Shown here: piece by piece, positions 1 to 10,800 of the stretch
Layout of the letters: each line of letters opens with the position of its first letter
Position numbering within the stretch: position 1 is the stretch's first letter
Program-made: the position numbers and the translations under genes
Source: Buxus sempervirens
Lineage: Eukaryota; Streptophyta; Magnoliopsida; Buxales; Buxaceae
Length of the DNA: 64,000 nt
Direction: 5' to 3'
Assembly: GCA_947561395.2 (NCBI GenBank)
Contig: OX387194.1
Span: 30,576,036 to 30,640,035 of the forward strand
Notes under the pieces: generated by a model
Told to the model about the DNA's origin: nothing
What the model saw: only the letters and a program-made list of their open reading frames with translations
Database searches by the model: none

Positions 1-904
1 AATGTCTTTTCCTGAAAGCTATGACGGGAGTGTATGTTTGGTCAAATGTGCCTCCCCATCTTATATCTGTTTCTCCTTTCAGTTGGAGAAAGTGGTCAAA
101 CCAGTCCTCTCTGGAGGGTAAGTCTGGTCTAATCTCTCTTCGGGCCATCAGGGTGACATTGTCACGGACGTACCCATAACGTGGGCTGACAGGTTCAGCA
201 ATCATCAGGTGATCTTGGAGCCAAATGTGTAGGAGAGGAGCGCATCCCTGAAACCTCCTAGTTCCGTTCTTAGTCATGGTCAAGGTATGATATAACTGAG
301 CAAGGATTAATGGTGCAATTCGGAATTTCACCTGGAGTTGGTCTACAATTTCCATGAAGGCCAAATTAATGGTGTCTCCCCCAGTAGGAAAGAAGAGTTG
401 TGACAGAACCACGAGGGTGAAGGTGTCCCACCAAACACAGGGTCTTTCCTGCTTTTTGTCCCTTATCTTTTCAGCAATGAAGGTTTTGGAGACCCGCGTG
501 AATGCTTGGTCACCTCCTAAAGTCTGGAATTCTCCTCTGGGTAGGCCAAAGAAAGTACAAGCTTCATTCTTGTAGCTATCTTTGAGGTTTGGCCTGGCTG
601 GTTCTCCATGGTCACAGAATCGGAGGAATAGTTCGAATTCCTCAATTGTGGGCGTCAACTCATTAACTCCAAACCTAAAGAGTGAAAGTTGGGGATCCCA
701 GAAAGGTAGGGCCGCCTGAATCATGTCCCAATTAGTGGGCACATTTAATAGGGACAGAGTTTGTCCCATGTGGTATTTCTGTTCCCATTGAATTTGCTCA
801 TCTCCTTGCAATTGCCCTGTCCAGGAACGGATCCAAGGGGTATCAAAGGTACACTTCTCTATCCTAGGGAAGTGAACTCTCTCAGTCGAGGATGAAGATG
901 CCAT
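1..904 (-). CDS. ORF1 of element C, DUF7745 / plant-mobile-domain-like protein (C-terminus off window)
   Basis: The frame is open for about 301 codons from ATG at 904 to the window edge with no stop. It begins MASSSSTERVHFPRIEKC. Diagnostic segments are FWDPQLSLFRFGVNELTPTI near residue 80, DTFTLVVLSQLFFPTGGDTI near 165, and an RRFQGCAPLLHIWLQDHL block near 220. These match the organisation of DUF7745 proteins, which are widespread in plant genomes and often retrotransposon-borne. The protein is homologous to the ORF1 copies at 19756-21077 and 44164-44976. The function is unknown. Its place between 5' LTR and gag matches the extra ORF1 of Ogre/Tat elements. This is the only ORF1 of the three with no visible lesion, although only part is seen. 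Confidence 0.75.
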   Translation of the reverse strand, partial: MASSSSTERVHFPRIEKCTFDTPWIRSWTGQLQGDEQIQWEQKYHMGQTLSLLNVPTNWDMIQAALPFWDPQLSLFRFGVNELTPTIEEFELFLRFCDHGEPARPNLKDSYKNEACTFFGLPRGEFQTLGGDQAFTRVSKTFIAEKIRDKKQERPCVWWDTFTLVVLSQLFFPTGGDTINLAFMEIVDQLQVKFRIAPLILAQLYHTLTMTKNGTRRFQGCAPLLHIWLQDHLMIAEPVSPRYGYVRDNVTLMARREIRPDLPSREDWFDHFLQLKGETDIRWGGTFDQTYTPVIAFRKRH

Positions 905-2200
905 GCCGACTATCCGATTGAAATTCCAAGTCAATTTAGGGTTTTCCACCAAAAACTCTAAATTAGTCTAAGGCATGCAGCAAGATATGCAAAAAGTAAA
1001 CTAATGCCTAAGCAGTTTATGCAATTACAGAAATCAAATCCAAGCACTCAAGTTATGGGATCTTAAGGGTTATGTCTTTTAAGTGTTTGGATAACGCATT
1101 TAGGTCTTAGCCGACCTTTTCTTTCATCTGTCCATTAACCTACTCTTTCATCTGCCCCTAGTGTTGGACTGAGAACAATATTTACAACTTGCCTTCGAGG
1201 GCGAAATTTACAAAAATAAATCTGGAAAGAGAATCACCTTTAGGGTTGTTGAGAACCCAAAAGGAGGGTACAAATTCGCTACTCAACAGGTGGGCTGAAA
1301 TCCTATCTCTAGGGTTTTTTCTGCCTCTGTTCTGACCCATTTCTGTCTGATCTGGTCGGCTTTCGACTGAACCAAGACCAACTTGAATGCACGGATTAAA
1401 TCTAGTTAATTTCCATAAATTAGGGTTAAGACCAACACAGGCGGGGGTTAATGCCCCTAGATTGATTTTACCCCTATTTGTTCATTCATGTTCATGCTCA
1501 CATCAAGGTTTATCAAAAGTAATAGGTGGGGAAGGATACCCAGCCCAGGCACCTGCCTTCAAGGGTCTAAGCCAAGTACTAGACCCTTCGCGTACCATGG
1601 CAAGAAACCAATGGCGCTTGAAGAATCTAGAAACCTGGGGAGATGGGTTTACCCTGCTTTCCCTGGCAAGCCACGGGAGCGTAGGGCTAATACCATCCCA
1701 AAGTAAGTTTCTCGATTGAAGAAGGGTGGCTGCTAGAGAGATCTAGGTTTTGGTTAAGAAGAGCATGGTGCAGACAGCATTCAGTTCGGATCATCCATGC
1801 AGACTCCCTCGTGCATGTCACCCCACGCAGTTAAAAACAATTCATTCACGGTGTAGTGAGGTGTTTGTATGTGCAGTGGGGTCAAGTGTTGTGTCTATTC
1901 GGGTGATTCTCGGATAATGGGCTGATTAAGGGTTCCTTAATGTCGCTTTTATAGTGAGAATACAGAACAGTATGCAATACAATGTCTGGGAGGATCCCCA
2001 GGTAAGTGGAGGGTCACAGGGAACCGCTTAAATTCCACTTTCCTTAGGCAATTATCTCGTCCTTATGACAGGATCCCCCAATACCATGTAATTGCATAAG
2101 TTCCATAAACCACTTAAGTTGGACAAGAAGTACTTCCTAAATCTGCTTATATCCACCTACGTTGACTCATTTGATAACCAGGGTCCGACTGGGTTGAGGG
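905..2200 (-). other. Leader (5' UTR) of element C
   Basis: This is non-coding sequence between the PBS and ORF1. It shares blocks with the leaders of D (21078-22202) and A (44977-46504), including GGGGAAGGATACCCAGCC, a GCCACGGGAGCGTAG block and a CACCCCACGCAGTT block. No open frame stands out on the element strand. Confidence 0.6.
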
Positions 2201-2219
2201 TTCCCCAGCAGAGTCGCCA
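2201..2219 (-). promoter_or_regulatory. Primer-binding site of element C
   Basis: On the minus strand, three bases inside the LTR end, the sequence is TGGCGACTCTGCTGGGGAA. It resembles the A-element site TGGCGACTCCACTGGGGAC. It begins TGG, the complement of a tRNA CCA tail. Tat/Ogre elements commonly use tRNA-Arg; that assignment is inference here. Confidence 0.7.
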
Positions 2220-3834
2220 AGCTGTGCGCACCTAAAACCTGGATCCTAGATCGCACACCGGGCGTACTTTCAGTGCGTGCCTCGGGACATTCGGAGTCGC
2301 CACTGCCTGAGAGTGCAGGCAGACACGGTTTTGCCCTAACCGGGACTAAGTCTGGTCTGCGGCTTTTCAGAGTTCTAACTAAGTCCTCGGTTACGTCCGG
2401 GGAAGCCCTAAGACACCCCGGTCCGCCCCGTCGGTTTGACGGGTCCCTCGGGTCTCCCTGGTTTTTGAGTCAATTTCACCCTTTTCCTGGACCAGCATGC
2501 TGTCTTATTAGGTCTGGCGGGGCCTGCTGGAGGTGTGGGTCCCTCTTTACTTGATTTTATCTTTTTATTTATTTAAGTGAGTGGGTTGGATCCGGGTCCC
2601 GTTGGAAGAGCCATGGGTTGCATTGGTTGGGCCTTGGGCCCAGTTGGGTTATTGGGTAACCCATTTTGGTTATTTATTTAAACTATTTATACATGGCATG
2701 GGCTTAGTGGGCTTGGATTTGGCCCATTAGCCAAGGGTCAAAGGGCTCGGGCCTGTTTGTTGAAAACAGGCCTGGTATAGGCCAGTCTAAGGTGGGCCCC
2801 ACAAGTGGGCCCAGGGTGCCTTGGTGGGCCCATTTAGGTCCATAGTCCACAAATGGGCTTAAGATAGCCCAATAAGTCTAAAGAGTTGGTTCAGGCCAGT
2901 TCAAGTCGGATCAAGTCCAACCGGGCCAAAAATTAAGTTTTTTAAGTTATAGTTACACTGGCCCATATTTGTTATACGGTCCACCCTTGCCCGTGAACAA
3001 AGTCCGGTTGGCCTCGCCCGTGAAGAAAATACGGTCCTGCCCTGACTGCCCTGAGTTTACGGACACGACTAGTTTTGCATTTCTGCTACCGATTCTACTT
3101 GGGATCAGTTCCGTGGCCTCTTTGGAACTTTCTGCAACTTCGGTAGTGATTCTGGTGCCTTCTGATATGGTACATTAGCTTCCTTCACCATCTTCAAGTC
3201 TTCTTTTTTGGTGCTTTAGAATGGAACTAAACTCCATTTTTTGAATCCTGTCATCTTCTGGTAAGGTAGCAAAAGAAGTGGTAGTGGGAAGGGGATTACA
3301 TGGAAGGATTTAAAGAGGACAAATACCTCTTATACTTATGAATTTAACCAATTAACCAAGATTTTTCCTTCTTTTATTAGTTTTACGGTTCTATCCCCTT
3401 TTCATTCCATAAGACCATATTCATTTGCATGGGAATTCTTCAACAGACAGTGAAACCAATGGGTTAGTAGCACAGTAATAAGATAAAAGAAAACTTAAAT
3501 GAAGTGATTCATTAAAAAGAGGTTGATATTAAAGTTACCACACTAGTACTCCTTTGATTTGGTGATGGAGTGACTTCCTAGAGATTTCGGCAGCGCTTCC
3601 GCGTCCTCCAAATTTTGTTAGGATGAAATGGGAAGAGCTTGTTTAAGGTGGATAGGTTCAAGACCAAATTGAAGAGGATTTGGGCATGGTTTTAGGGTAG
3701 TTTAGGAGTATAGGGGTAATTTGGGGATTAAAAATGGGTTTAGGTTTTGGGATGGTGGAATTCGGGCAGGGTGTTGGGTATGGAGAGCTTTTGGAAGAAG
3801 AGAGTCTTGGCCAGAAAGAAGGCTTCTCTGAAAT

Positions 3835-3850
3835 GGGGGGGGGGGGGGGG
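3835..3850 (+). repeat. Poly-G run (16 G)
   Basis: This is an uninterrupted G homopolymer inside the LTR of element C, just downstream of the TATA box in element sense. Its length is prone to sequencing and assembly error. Confidence 0.8.
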
Positions 3851-3858
3851 AGGCCTCT

Positions 3859-3867
3859 CTATTTATA
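3859..3867 (-). promoter_or_regulatory. TATA box of the element C LTR
   Basis: The minus strand reads TATAAATAG within CCTATAAATAGAGAGGCC, a strong plant TATA consensus in mid-LTR. Transcription would run leftward toward the PBS and ORF1. Confidence 0.6.
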
Positions 3868-3882
3868 GGCAAAAAGGGGCGT

Positions 3883-4096
3883 GCCCGTATTTGAAGTACG
3901 GGCGTGCCTTGCCCGTACTTCAAGTACGGGCGTGCCTTGCCCGTAATTTAAATACGGGCGAAAAACGCACATTTGCGAATCTCGCGAATCAGCCGTACGG
4001 GACGCGTGTCCCGCCGTACAGCGACGCGTGTCTTCTTCCAGAATCTTGCCCGTATTTCAAATACGGGCATGCCTGCCCATAATTGAAATACGGTCC
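3883..4096 (-). repeat. Palindrome cluster upstream of the C TATA box
   Basis: There are five short inverted repeats with outer arms GCCCGTA / TACGGGC, at about 3883-3903, 3911-3931, 3939-3959, 4048-4068 and 4075-4095. Those at 3911-3931 and 4048-4068 are perfect 10-bp stems around one central base. They differ by a paired change, inner arms CTT/AAG in one and TTT/AAA in the other. The fifth is degenerate. Confidence 0.8.
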
Positions 4097-4636
4097 AGCA
4101 AGTTTTTAAAATGTTTGGATTTCAAATCTTTATTGCAAGATTTCATTCGATTTATTTGATTATTTTATTAAAAAGCGAGATTCCTCTTATTAAAATATTA
4201 TTAAACACATTTATCTTATTTATTTTATTGGTTTATTCCATTTTTGCTGCCTTTTTGCCACATGGGCAGTTTTTCTGGAACTTCAACTGCTCATAACTTC
4301 TTCATCCGGTGTCCGATTTCAGCAAACTTAGTGTCGTTGGAACCGGCTCGGAACCACCTATCCACTGGGGTCAAGTTTGGCAGCTGAATTGGGGTCGAGC
4401 AAAAAATCAACTTTTTGCTCCCCAAAAGTTTGACCAGCTCATATCTTTCTCATCTGGACTCCGATTCCAGCAAATTCAGTTGTGTTGGAATTGTGTCGAA
4501 ATGCTCTTTTCAATGAAGTTTGATTGCCAAATTTATTTGAATCAAAAAGTCAATTTTTTGACCCCTTCAGGGTTTGACTTTTAGTTTGACTTTTCATTTT
4601 TCTTTATTTTGGGGGTGCAAAAATCAGGTGCTAACA

Positions 4637-5126
4637 GCTGGCTCAAGATTGGTTAAGTGGTATAAACCCCAAGACATCAAAATCCCCCTGGGTTCAGTCA
4701 AGAATCAATTTTGGCTCGTAAAATGGGGTATGCGCTCACTTCCTGAAGTGAGCGCCCGTAGGCGCTAAGAACTAGGCAAAATTTGGACCTGGCGCTCACT
4801 CGATACTAAGTGAGCGCGAGCTGGGCGGGAAGTGAGCGCGAGCTGAGCACCAAGTGGGCGCGAGATGGGTGCCAGAATTGCGCATGGTTTTAAGTGAGCG
4901 CGAGCTGAGCGCCAAGTGGGTGCCAGCTCGGCGGGTAGTGAAATAAAAGGGGCGCCTACTTCCTAAGTGAGCGCCACGTGGGCGGCTACTCACTGCGATT
5001 TTCAACTCTCTGTTATTTCGAGATATCCATCTCTGGCAATCTTTTTCGGCCTGTAATTGTTCCACTAGTCTCCTAATATGCCCAGAACACTTCCCAACTA
5101 GTTTTGGATTTAATCTAACTGCTTAA
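4637..5126 (+). mobile_element. Fragment of LTR family X
   Basis: It aligns by eye to about 18125-18610 of the complete family X LTR at 16882-19255. Shared blocks are AAGTGGTATAAACCCC, the GCGCTCACTTC..GAAGTGAGCGC palindrome, and GTTATTTCGAGAT followed by the TTTTGGATTTAATCTAA block. It is cut on the left by element C and on the right by the truncated LTR of element D. Confidence 0.75.
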
Positions 5127-6043
5127 AGACACAACTCCATATCTCTTGAAAAAAGAAAAACACACCTGATTATCCCGAAAAAACAACACTGACAGACCAC
5201 TACAGGGGTAATGGGGAAGGGACCATGCTCGCAGACACAGGCAGGGGGGTTGGGGGAGCAGGTTAGCAATTCTAACAAATATAGAGAGAAGGAAGCAACA
5301 AAGCAAAATGACAAGCAGGTATAGCATGAGTGAGAGACATTTTTACCTATACCTGACCGGACCTCCGTGCATGCATGTGAACACTCGGGGACGAGAAATA
5401 GAAAGAGAGAGGGGGGTTTACATGGGATATACAGTACATGCTCGAAGCCAGGGAACAGACTCCCTTTACTCAATAATCCATCAATAGAAACCCTCCGAAT
5501 GGTGGCCGAATGTGGGATGGCAAACTCCCCATCTTCTCATGGGTCTCATGGGGTCTCCTTTACCCTCTGAGACTTCCAAAATTAGAAGGACATGCATGGA
5601 ACATCCCGGAGAACAAAACAAAACCCGGCAATCTGCTCATACAACTTCTACTTTTATATATGTAAAGTGAAACTGTGGTAGGAACAATACCTGATAGATC
5701 TTATCCCTTTTGTGGAAGCGAGTGACCTCCTTGAGGCGAGCACACCAGCGATGAGCTTCTTCTCCAACAACTTCAGCAAGCGGCTCCTCCGGCTTCCTCC
5801 AGCTCTTGGTAGAAGAATGAAGAAGAAGAAAAGAGGGGGTAAGAAGGCAAGGTCGGGTGCTTGGGGATCTATGGAGGGAAGTCAGGCCACGGGAGGGGAA
5901 GTTTTCTAAAACCAAAAGCCAACCAAAGGAAAAACGTTCACTGAAAAACCCCTCAATCCGAAAGTCTTCAACCCTAAGCTTTTCTTACAAAAATCTCCCA
6001 ACCCTTTGCGCAAAAAGTCGCGCGGGTTATATAAGGGGAAAAA

Positions 6044-6061
6044 GGGGGGGGGGGGGGGGGG
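6044..6061 (+). repeat. Poly-G run (18 G)
   Basis: This is a homopolymer in the D LTR next to the TATA-like element. Similar G runs occur in the C LTR and at 59685-59702. Confidence 0.8.
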
Positions 6062-6349
6062 CGCTCACTCGCTTGCCACGTCCACGCGAGCGGCATAATG
6101 ATGAAAATTCATTAAATGCCGCCGCTCGTTTGGTCGGAAGATCCAAATTTTCGGATTTAGTCCCTGGCAAATTTTAATTTAATCCGATATTCTCGGATTT
6201 TTACAGATTTAGTCCCTGAGATATTTCGTACATTTAGATATTTACGGATTTGATCACCGAGATATTTTCCTGCGCAATTCGCCACGTGTGCAGCTTTTTG
6301 CCACGTGCGCAGATTGCCGGTTTTGCTGCTTGAGAATTTCGTCAGCTCA

Positions 6350-6725
6350 TATTTTCTTTACCCGGGCTCCGATCTAGGCAAACTTAGTTGCGTTAGAATT
6401 GTATCGGAGCTCTCTATCCGATGACCTAGGGGTAGGCCTCTGGATCGGATTTTAGCAAAAAGTCAACTTTTGGCTCTGCTCAAGTTTGACCGCCCGCAGA
6501 ACCTTTATCCGGACCCCGATTCCTGCAAACCCAGTTGCGTTGGAATCGTGTCGAGATTCTCTATCCAATGATATAGAGCAAGGTATCTGGATCGGATTTT
6601 AGCAGAAAGTCAACTTTTGGCTCTGCCCAAGTTTGATCGCCCACAGAACCCTCATTCGGACTCCGATTCCTGCAAACCCAGTTGCGTTAGACTCTTGTCA
6701 GGATTCTCTATCCATTTAGATAAAG
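6350..6725 (-). repeat. Triplicated LTR block in D
   Basis: There are three consecutive copies, about 110-150 bp apart, of a segment with GGCTCCGATCTAGGCAAAC / GACCCCGATTCCTGCAAAC / GACTCCGATTCCTGCAAAC followed by AGTTGCGTTRGA. Elements A, C and the solo LTR at 25084 hold the same block in two or three copies. Confidence 0.7.
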
Positions 6726-6841
6726 CAAGGTGGCCAAATTTTATCTGATTAAAAGGTCAACTTTCCACCCCTCAGGGTTTGACTTTTTAGCCGGGTTTTG
6801 CATTTCTGGCTTTCCGGGAGTGCAAAAATGAGGTGCTTACA

Positions 6842-6858
6842 GCTGCCCCTCTTTGCCG
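6842..6858 (-). promoter_or_regulatory. Polypurine tract of element D
   Basis: The minus strand reads CGGCAAAGAGGGGCAGC directly abutting the LTR start TGTAAGCACC. The same site in A (38197-38213) reads CGGCAAATAGGGGCAGC. The position and purine bias fit the plus-strand primer of Ty3/Gypsy elements. Confidence 0.7.
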
Positions 6859-9087
6859 GAGTCACCTTGCGGATGAAAGGCAAAGAGAAAAAGAATCTCG
6901 TTTTTGCGCCTAGCATTTCTGTCGACATGGTCGACGAGCTTAGTCCTTTGAATTTTTCATTTTGAGAGGGAAGCGGCCAATGATGTGGCGTCACTTCCTG
7001 GCTTCAGAGTTTCCTTACCCTTTGCTTTTCAGGTTTTTGTAGGGCAACTCTTCAGCATTTTAGTTTAAGTTTGAAAGAGATTAGATTGGACTTGAGCTCG
7101 CCAACCTGTTTCGGCGTTGATGCCAGACACTTGACAATATTCTTTTCTTCTTGTTTGTTCCATTAAAGCTTTTAGGTGACTTTAGACTTCTGATCCATTT
7201 TGTGTCTCTTACTTGAAGCTTGCTTGCATTTTCTTCTTCTCTCTTTTTTTTTTTTAATTAGGATTTAATGGCCAAGGGTTGGGCTAGGAGGTGGACCGAA
7301 TGGAGAAAGGAAGAGGGAAGAGCGGAGGAGGAGCTGCTGTTGGTGAGGAGGTGCTTCCAACGCTGTCCAGTGCCTCAAGGGAGCCCACACACCTTCTCTA
7401 CTCTATTTACAAAAGTGTGAAATCAAAATTACAAAAGGGGCCATCTTGCCCGATGATATCTTCATTTATGCTCATTCTTCTTCTTGTCTTGTCATTCCTT
7501 CTTCGGCAGTGCTTTCTGGTTGGCTTTCCCTTTGGTAGAGGCTCCTTAGCTTGGAGTGACTGTTGCTGGGGATTGGGCAGGAATCTTTTCCTTATTGTCT
7601 CTTCTTTCGAGTCGAGCTTTGTTTCTGACAAGCGTGGGAGTTCCCTGGGGGAGGATGCTCCGCCGGGGATAAGTGGGGATTCTTCATGCTGTCATTATTT
7701 CTTTATAAAGCCTTTTCCTTCGACCTGGGCGCGAGTTCTTCATGCTCGTCTACGCTCTTGTTGAGCGCAAGAGACTCCACCAGGGATTGATGCAAACTTG
7801 TTTGTCTTCTTTTCGCTCTTCTTTGCAAAGCCGGCCTCTTCAGACTGGGCGAGGCTTGAGAAGTCTACGTCATCAGGTATCACTCTCTTATTGCATGAGA
7901 GGACTCTACTGGGGATGTAAGGGTGTCCTCCCTGGTTTGCCGAAGGCCTCCCCCTGGGGACTTTGGAGGTTGTTATTCTCTGTTTATTGAAGGAACTCCA
8001 CTGGGGATTTTGGAGAAGACGTCCGTAATCCCACTTTCGCTGTACCTGTGAAGGCAGGAAAAGACAACATGTTAGCCGTGGAATAGCTGGGGAATGCAAA
8101 ACACTTCTTTTATTCTCTTCTTGCTCTGAGCCTTTTGCCCATCGCAGCTAGAAGCGGCCCTTGTCAAGGTTAAGAAATTATCAACTCAGGTTAGTAACCC
8201 AATGTGGAGCTCAAAAACAGTTAAGCAGAACAATTATAGAGAAAACAGGTGTGTCAGTGTGTGCCTGTGTTTGCAATATCAAAGAAATTTTTCCAAGGTC
8301 AGACAGGACTTGGAGTGCTTGGTATTTTCCGTAGCATTGTCATCACAGGCCATTGTGAAGTCTTTGACTTGGGCGCAACCTGCCAGTCTGGATCACTCAG
8401 ATCTATGCATCTTCCTCATTTTACTATCTGCCACCGTCACTGCTCTCCTCTGTATCTTGCTCTGCTCAAACCAGATGTGACCAGTTCTTTTTTTTTTTTT
8501 TGGGTCACTACCCACACAACATCCTTTTTTTGGGTTTTCACTGTGTCTAGCCTTTCTGGGAGACCCTGAATTCCATCATTGCGGACGAATGCTGACTTAA
8601 CTATTTGCCTTGATCATTCCTTTCGGGATCTGAGAGGTCTTAGAGATAGGACGAAACGTAGGCTGGGTCTTGGTTACGAAAGAAAGGATAGGTGGCTCAA
8701 AAAAGCTTAATTATTTGGGTTTGCAAAGTGTGCTACTTTTATTGTGCGTGGGACTTACATCCTGGCTTATTTGTATTTCTATATTTTTGGCGATGCAAAC
8801 ATTTCCCCATTTTCTTTGTTTCTTGTCTTTTTTCTTTCTTTCTCTTTTTTTCTTGTTGCGTTTTCTCTTCTTTTTGAGGTTTATTTTTTTTTTCTAGGCA
8901 AGAATGCACGGTTTCTTTTTGCTTTGCCAGGAATGCCCCATTTGATGTGTAGAACACTTGCAATGGGTTGAAAGAATTTTAAGGCTCAAAATTGTCTAAC
9001 TATGGGAGAATTTAAGGTATTTGGAAGGATTTACAGTCTAAAGGAGAGTCAAGGAAGGCCTCTCTTCATTTCCCAATCAGAATGATC
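6859..9087 (-). other. 3' untranslated region of element D
   Basis: This is non-coding sequence between the integrase stop and the PPT, rich in pyrimidine tracts on the plus strand. It contains one copy (8650-8715) of a module with GGACGAAAYGYAGGCYKGG then GGCTCAAAA, which recurs in the spacer at about 11450 and 11650 and in element A near 39805 and 40000. No gene was recognised. Confidence 0.6.
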
Positions 9088-10800
9088 TTAGGCATAATAC
9101 AGTTTGACTGGGTCTGCATTTATCGGCTCAAGAAAAATTGCCCCGTCCATTTCTTGCAGGATAAGTGCTCCTCGGGACAGAACCTTGTGGACTACGAATG
9201 GTCCTTCGTAGTTTGGCTTGAATTTCCCTCTGTTGTCCTCTTGATGAGGGAAGATTCACTTCAATACAAGATCTCCCACTTTGAAATGCCGTGGTTTCAC
9301 TTTCTTGTTGTAGGCTCGTGCCACTCTTTGTTGATAGAGTTGGCCATGACACAAAGCCTTGATCCTCTTTTCATCCAATAATTGCAACTGGTCAAATCTG
9401 GATTCTTCCCATTCGACGTCACTGATTTCAGCTTCCTTCAGAATTTTGAGCGACGGGATCTGCGCTTCCACTGGGAGGACTGCTTCCATTCCATATACCA
9501 GGGAGGACGGGGTTGCCCCAGTCGATGTCCTAATCGACGTCCGATAGGCGTGCAGTTCATATGGCAGCTTCTCATGCCAGTCTCGGTAGGTAACCACCAT
9601 TTTGTTGAGTATTTTCTTCAGATTCTTGTTGGCGGCCTCTACCGCTCCATTCATCTTGGGCCGGTAGGCCGTGGAGTTCAAATGTCTGATCTTGAGATCT
9701 TCAAACATCTTTTCCATGTCCCTATTATTCAGATTCTTTGCATTGTCAGTGATGATCGCTTCTGGAACTCCGTAGCGATAGACTATATTGTTTCTGATAA
9801 ACTTGAGCACATGAGATTTCTTCACATCCACAAAGGACATGGCCTCTACCCACTTGGTAAAATAGTCAATTGCCACTAGGATGAACCGATGCCCGTTCGA
9901 AGCCATTGGATGAACCTGGCCTATCATGTCGATTCCCCAGATGGCAAACGGCCAAGGTGATGTTATGGAGTACAGCGTATGCGGCGGTGCATGGATGTTG
10001 TCGGCATAAATCTGGCACAACTGGCATTTTCTGACATGAGCGTAGCAGTCTGCCTCCATGGTCATCCAGTAATAGCCCATCCTTAGAATCTTCCTTGCTA
10101 GCATATGCCCATTCATGTGCGCGCCGCACAACCCTCCATGGACTTCCTCGATTAACTTCTGCGCCTCAGCTTCTCTGACACATAGCAGTAGGGAATCGTT
10201 GTATGACTTCTTGTACAGCCTACCTCCACTGTAGAAGTATTGCCCTGCCAACCTTTGTATAGTTCGCTTCTCTGCAGCTGAGGCACCTTCTGGCAGAACT
10301 CTGTCCCTTATGTACCTTTCAATGTCTGTGTACCAAGGTTCTTCTTCGGGTGTGCTTTTCTCGACACTGAAGCAGTAAACAGGGTAGCGCCGAATTTCTA
10401 TCTCCAGTGGTTGAACCCAAGCATCATCTGTGATGGTGGCCATTGATGCTAGTGTGGCTAGTGCGTCCGCAAACCGGTTCCCGTCTCGTGGCATGTAGTC
10501 GAATGTCACGCTCTCGAATTCTTCTTCTTATTCCTTGACCAGTTCCTGGTAGGGCACCAACTTCACATCTCTGGTCTTCCAGTCTCCCATCACTTCATAG
10601 ATGATAAGACTTGAATCACCGAACACTTTTAGCTCTTGTATACGCATCTCAATTGCCGCTCGCAGGCCTAACATGCACGCTTCATACTCGGCCATGTTGC
10701 TAGTGCAATCAAATAGAAGTTTCGCTTCTATCGGGTGATGAAAATCGTCTGGGGAGATTAGCACTGCTCCGATCCATTTTCCATTACTTATTCTAATTTG
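9088..10800 (-). pseudogene. RNase H (second, aRH-type) plus integrase of element D, two nonsense codons
   Basis: One reading frame runs from about 10800 to TAA at 9088-9090, broken only by TAA (10528-10530) and TGA (9256-9258). The RNase H part shows MAEYEACMLGL (catalytic E), VFGDSSLII (D) and PRDGNRFADALATLA (D). The first FDGA-type aspartate is missing, so the domain is truncated upstream. Integrase has an HHCC zinc domain (HGGLCGAHMNGH ... CQLCQ) and a complete D,D-35-E core: WGIDMIG, IITDNAKN, GAVEAANKN. The C-terminal GDLVLK precedes the TGA, then NRGKFKPNYEGPFVV. RNase H directly followed by integrase is the Tat arrangement. No RT or protease lies upstream. The TGA fits CGA-to-TGA deamination. 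Confidence 0.85.

Larger units (their letters stand above)
1..4636 (-). mobile_element. Element C: right (5') end of a Tat-type Ty3/Gypsy retrotransposon, continues left of window
   Basis: Read on the minus strand the order is 5' LTR (4636 to 2223), primer-binding site, leader (2200 to 905) and ORF1 (904 to the window edge). The LTR starts TGTTAGCACC and ends GTGCGCACA on the minus strand and resembles the LTRs of elements A and D. gag, pol and the 3' LTR, if present, lie left of position 1. On its right C abuts a fragment of LTR family X, so C probably inserted into an X copy. The target duplication cannot be tested because the other end is missing. Confidence 0.85.
2223..4636 (-). repeat. 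5' LTR of element C (2414 bp)
   Basis: On the plus strand it runs from TGTGCGCACC to AGGTGCTAACA (TG...CA), with the PBS immediately to its left. It contains a TATA box at 3859-3867, a cluster of palindromes upstream of it (3883-4096), and two diverged copies of a block with the motif TCATCCGG..TCCGATT near the element-side start. A G16 run lies at 3835-3850. Confidence 0.85.
5127..6841 (-). repeat. 3' LTR of element D, truncated
   Basis: The element-side start (plus strand AATGAGGTGCTTACA ending at 6841) is intact and abuts a polypurine tract. The other end is missing: homology to the A LTR fades at about 5127, where family X sequence begins. It carries a TATA-like TTATATAACCC at 6028-6038 on the minus strand, a G18 run, and three copies of the CCGGACTCCGATTCCTGC-type block. 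Confidence 0.75.
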
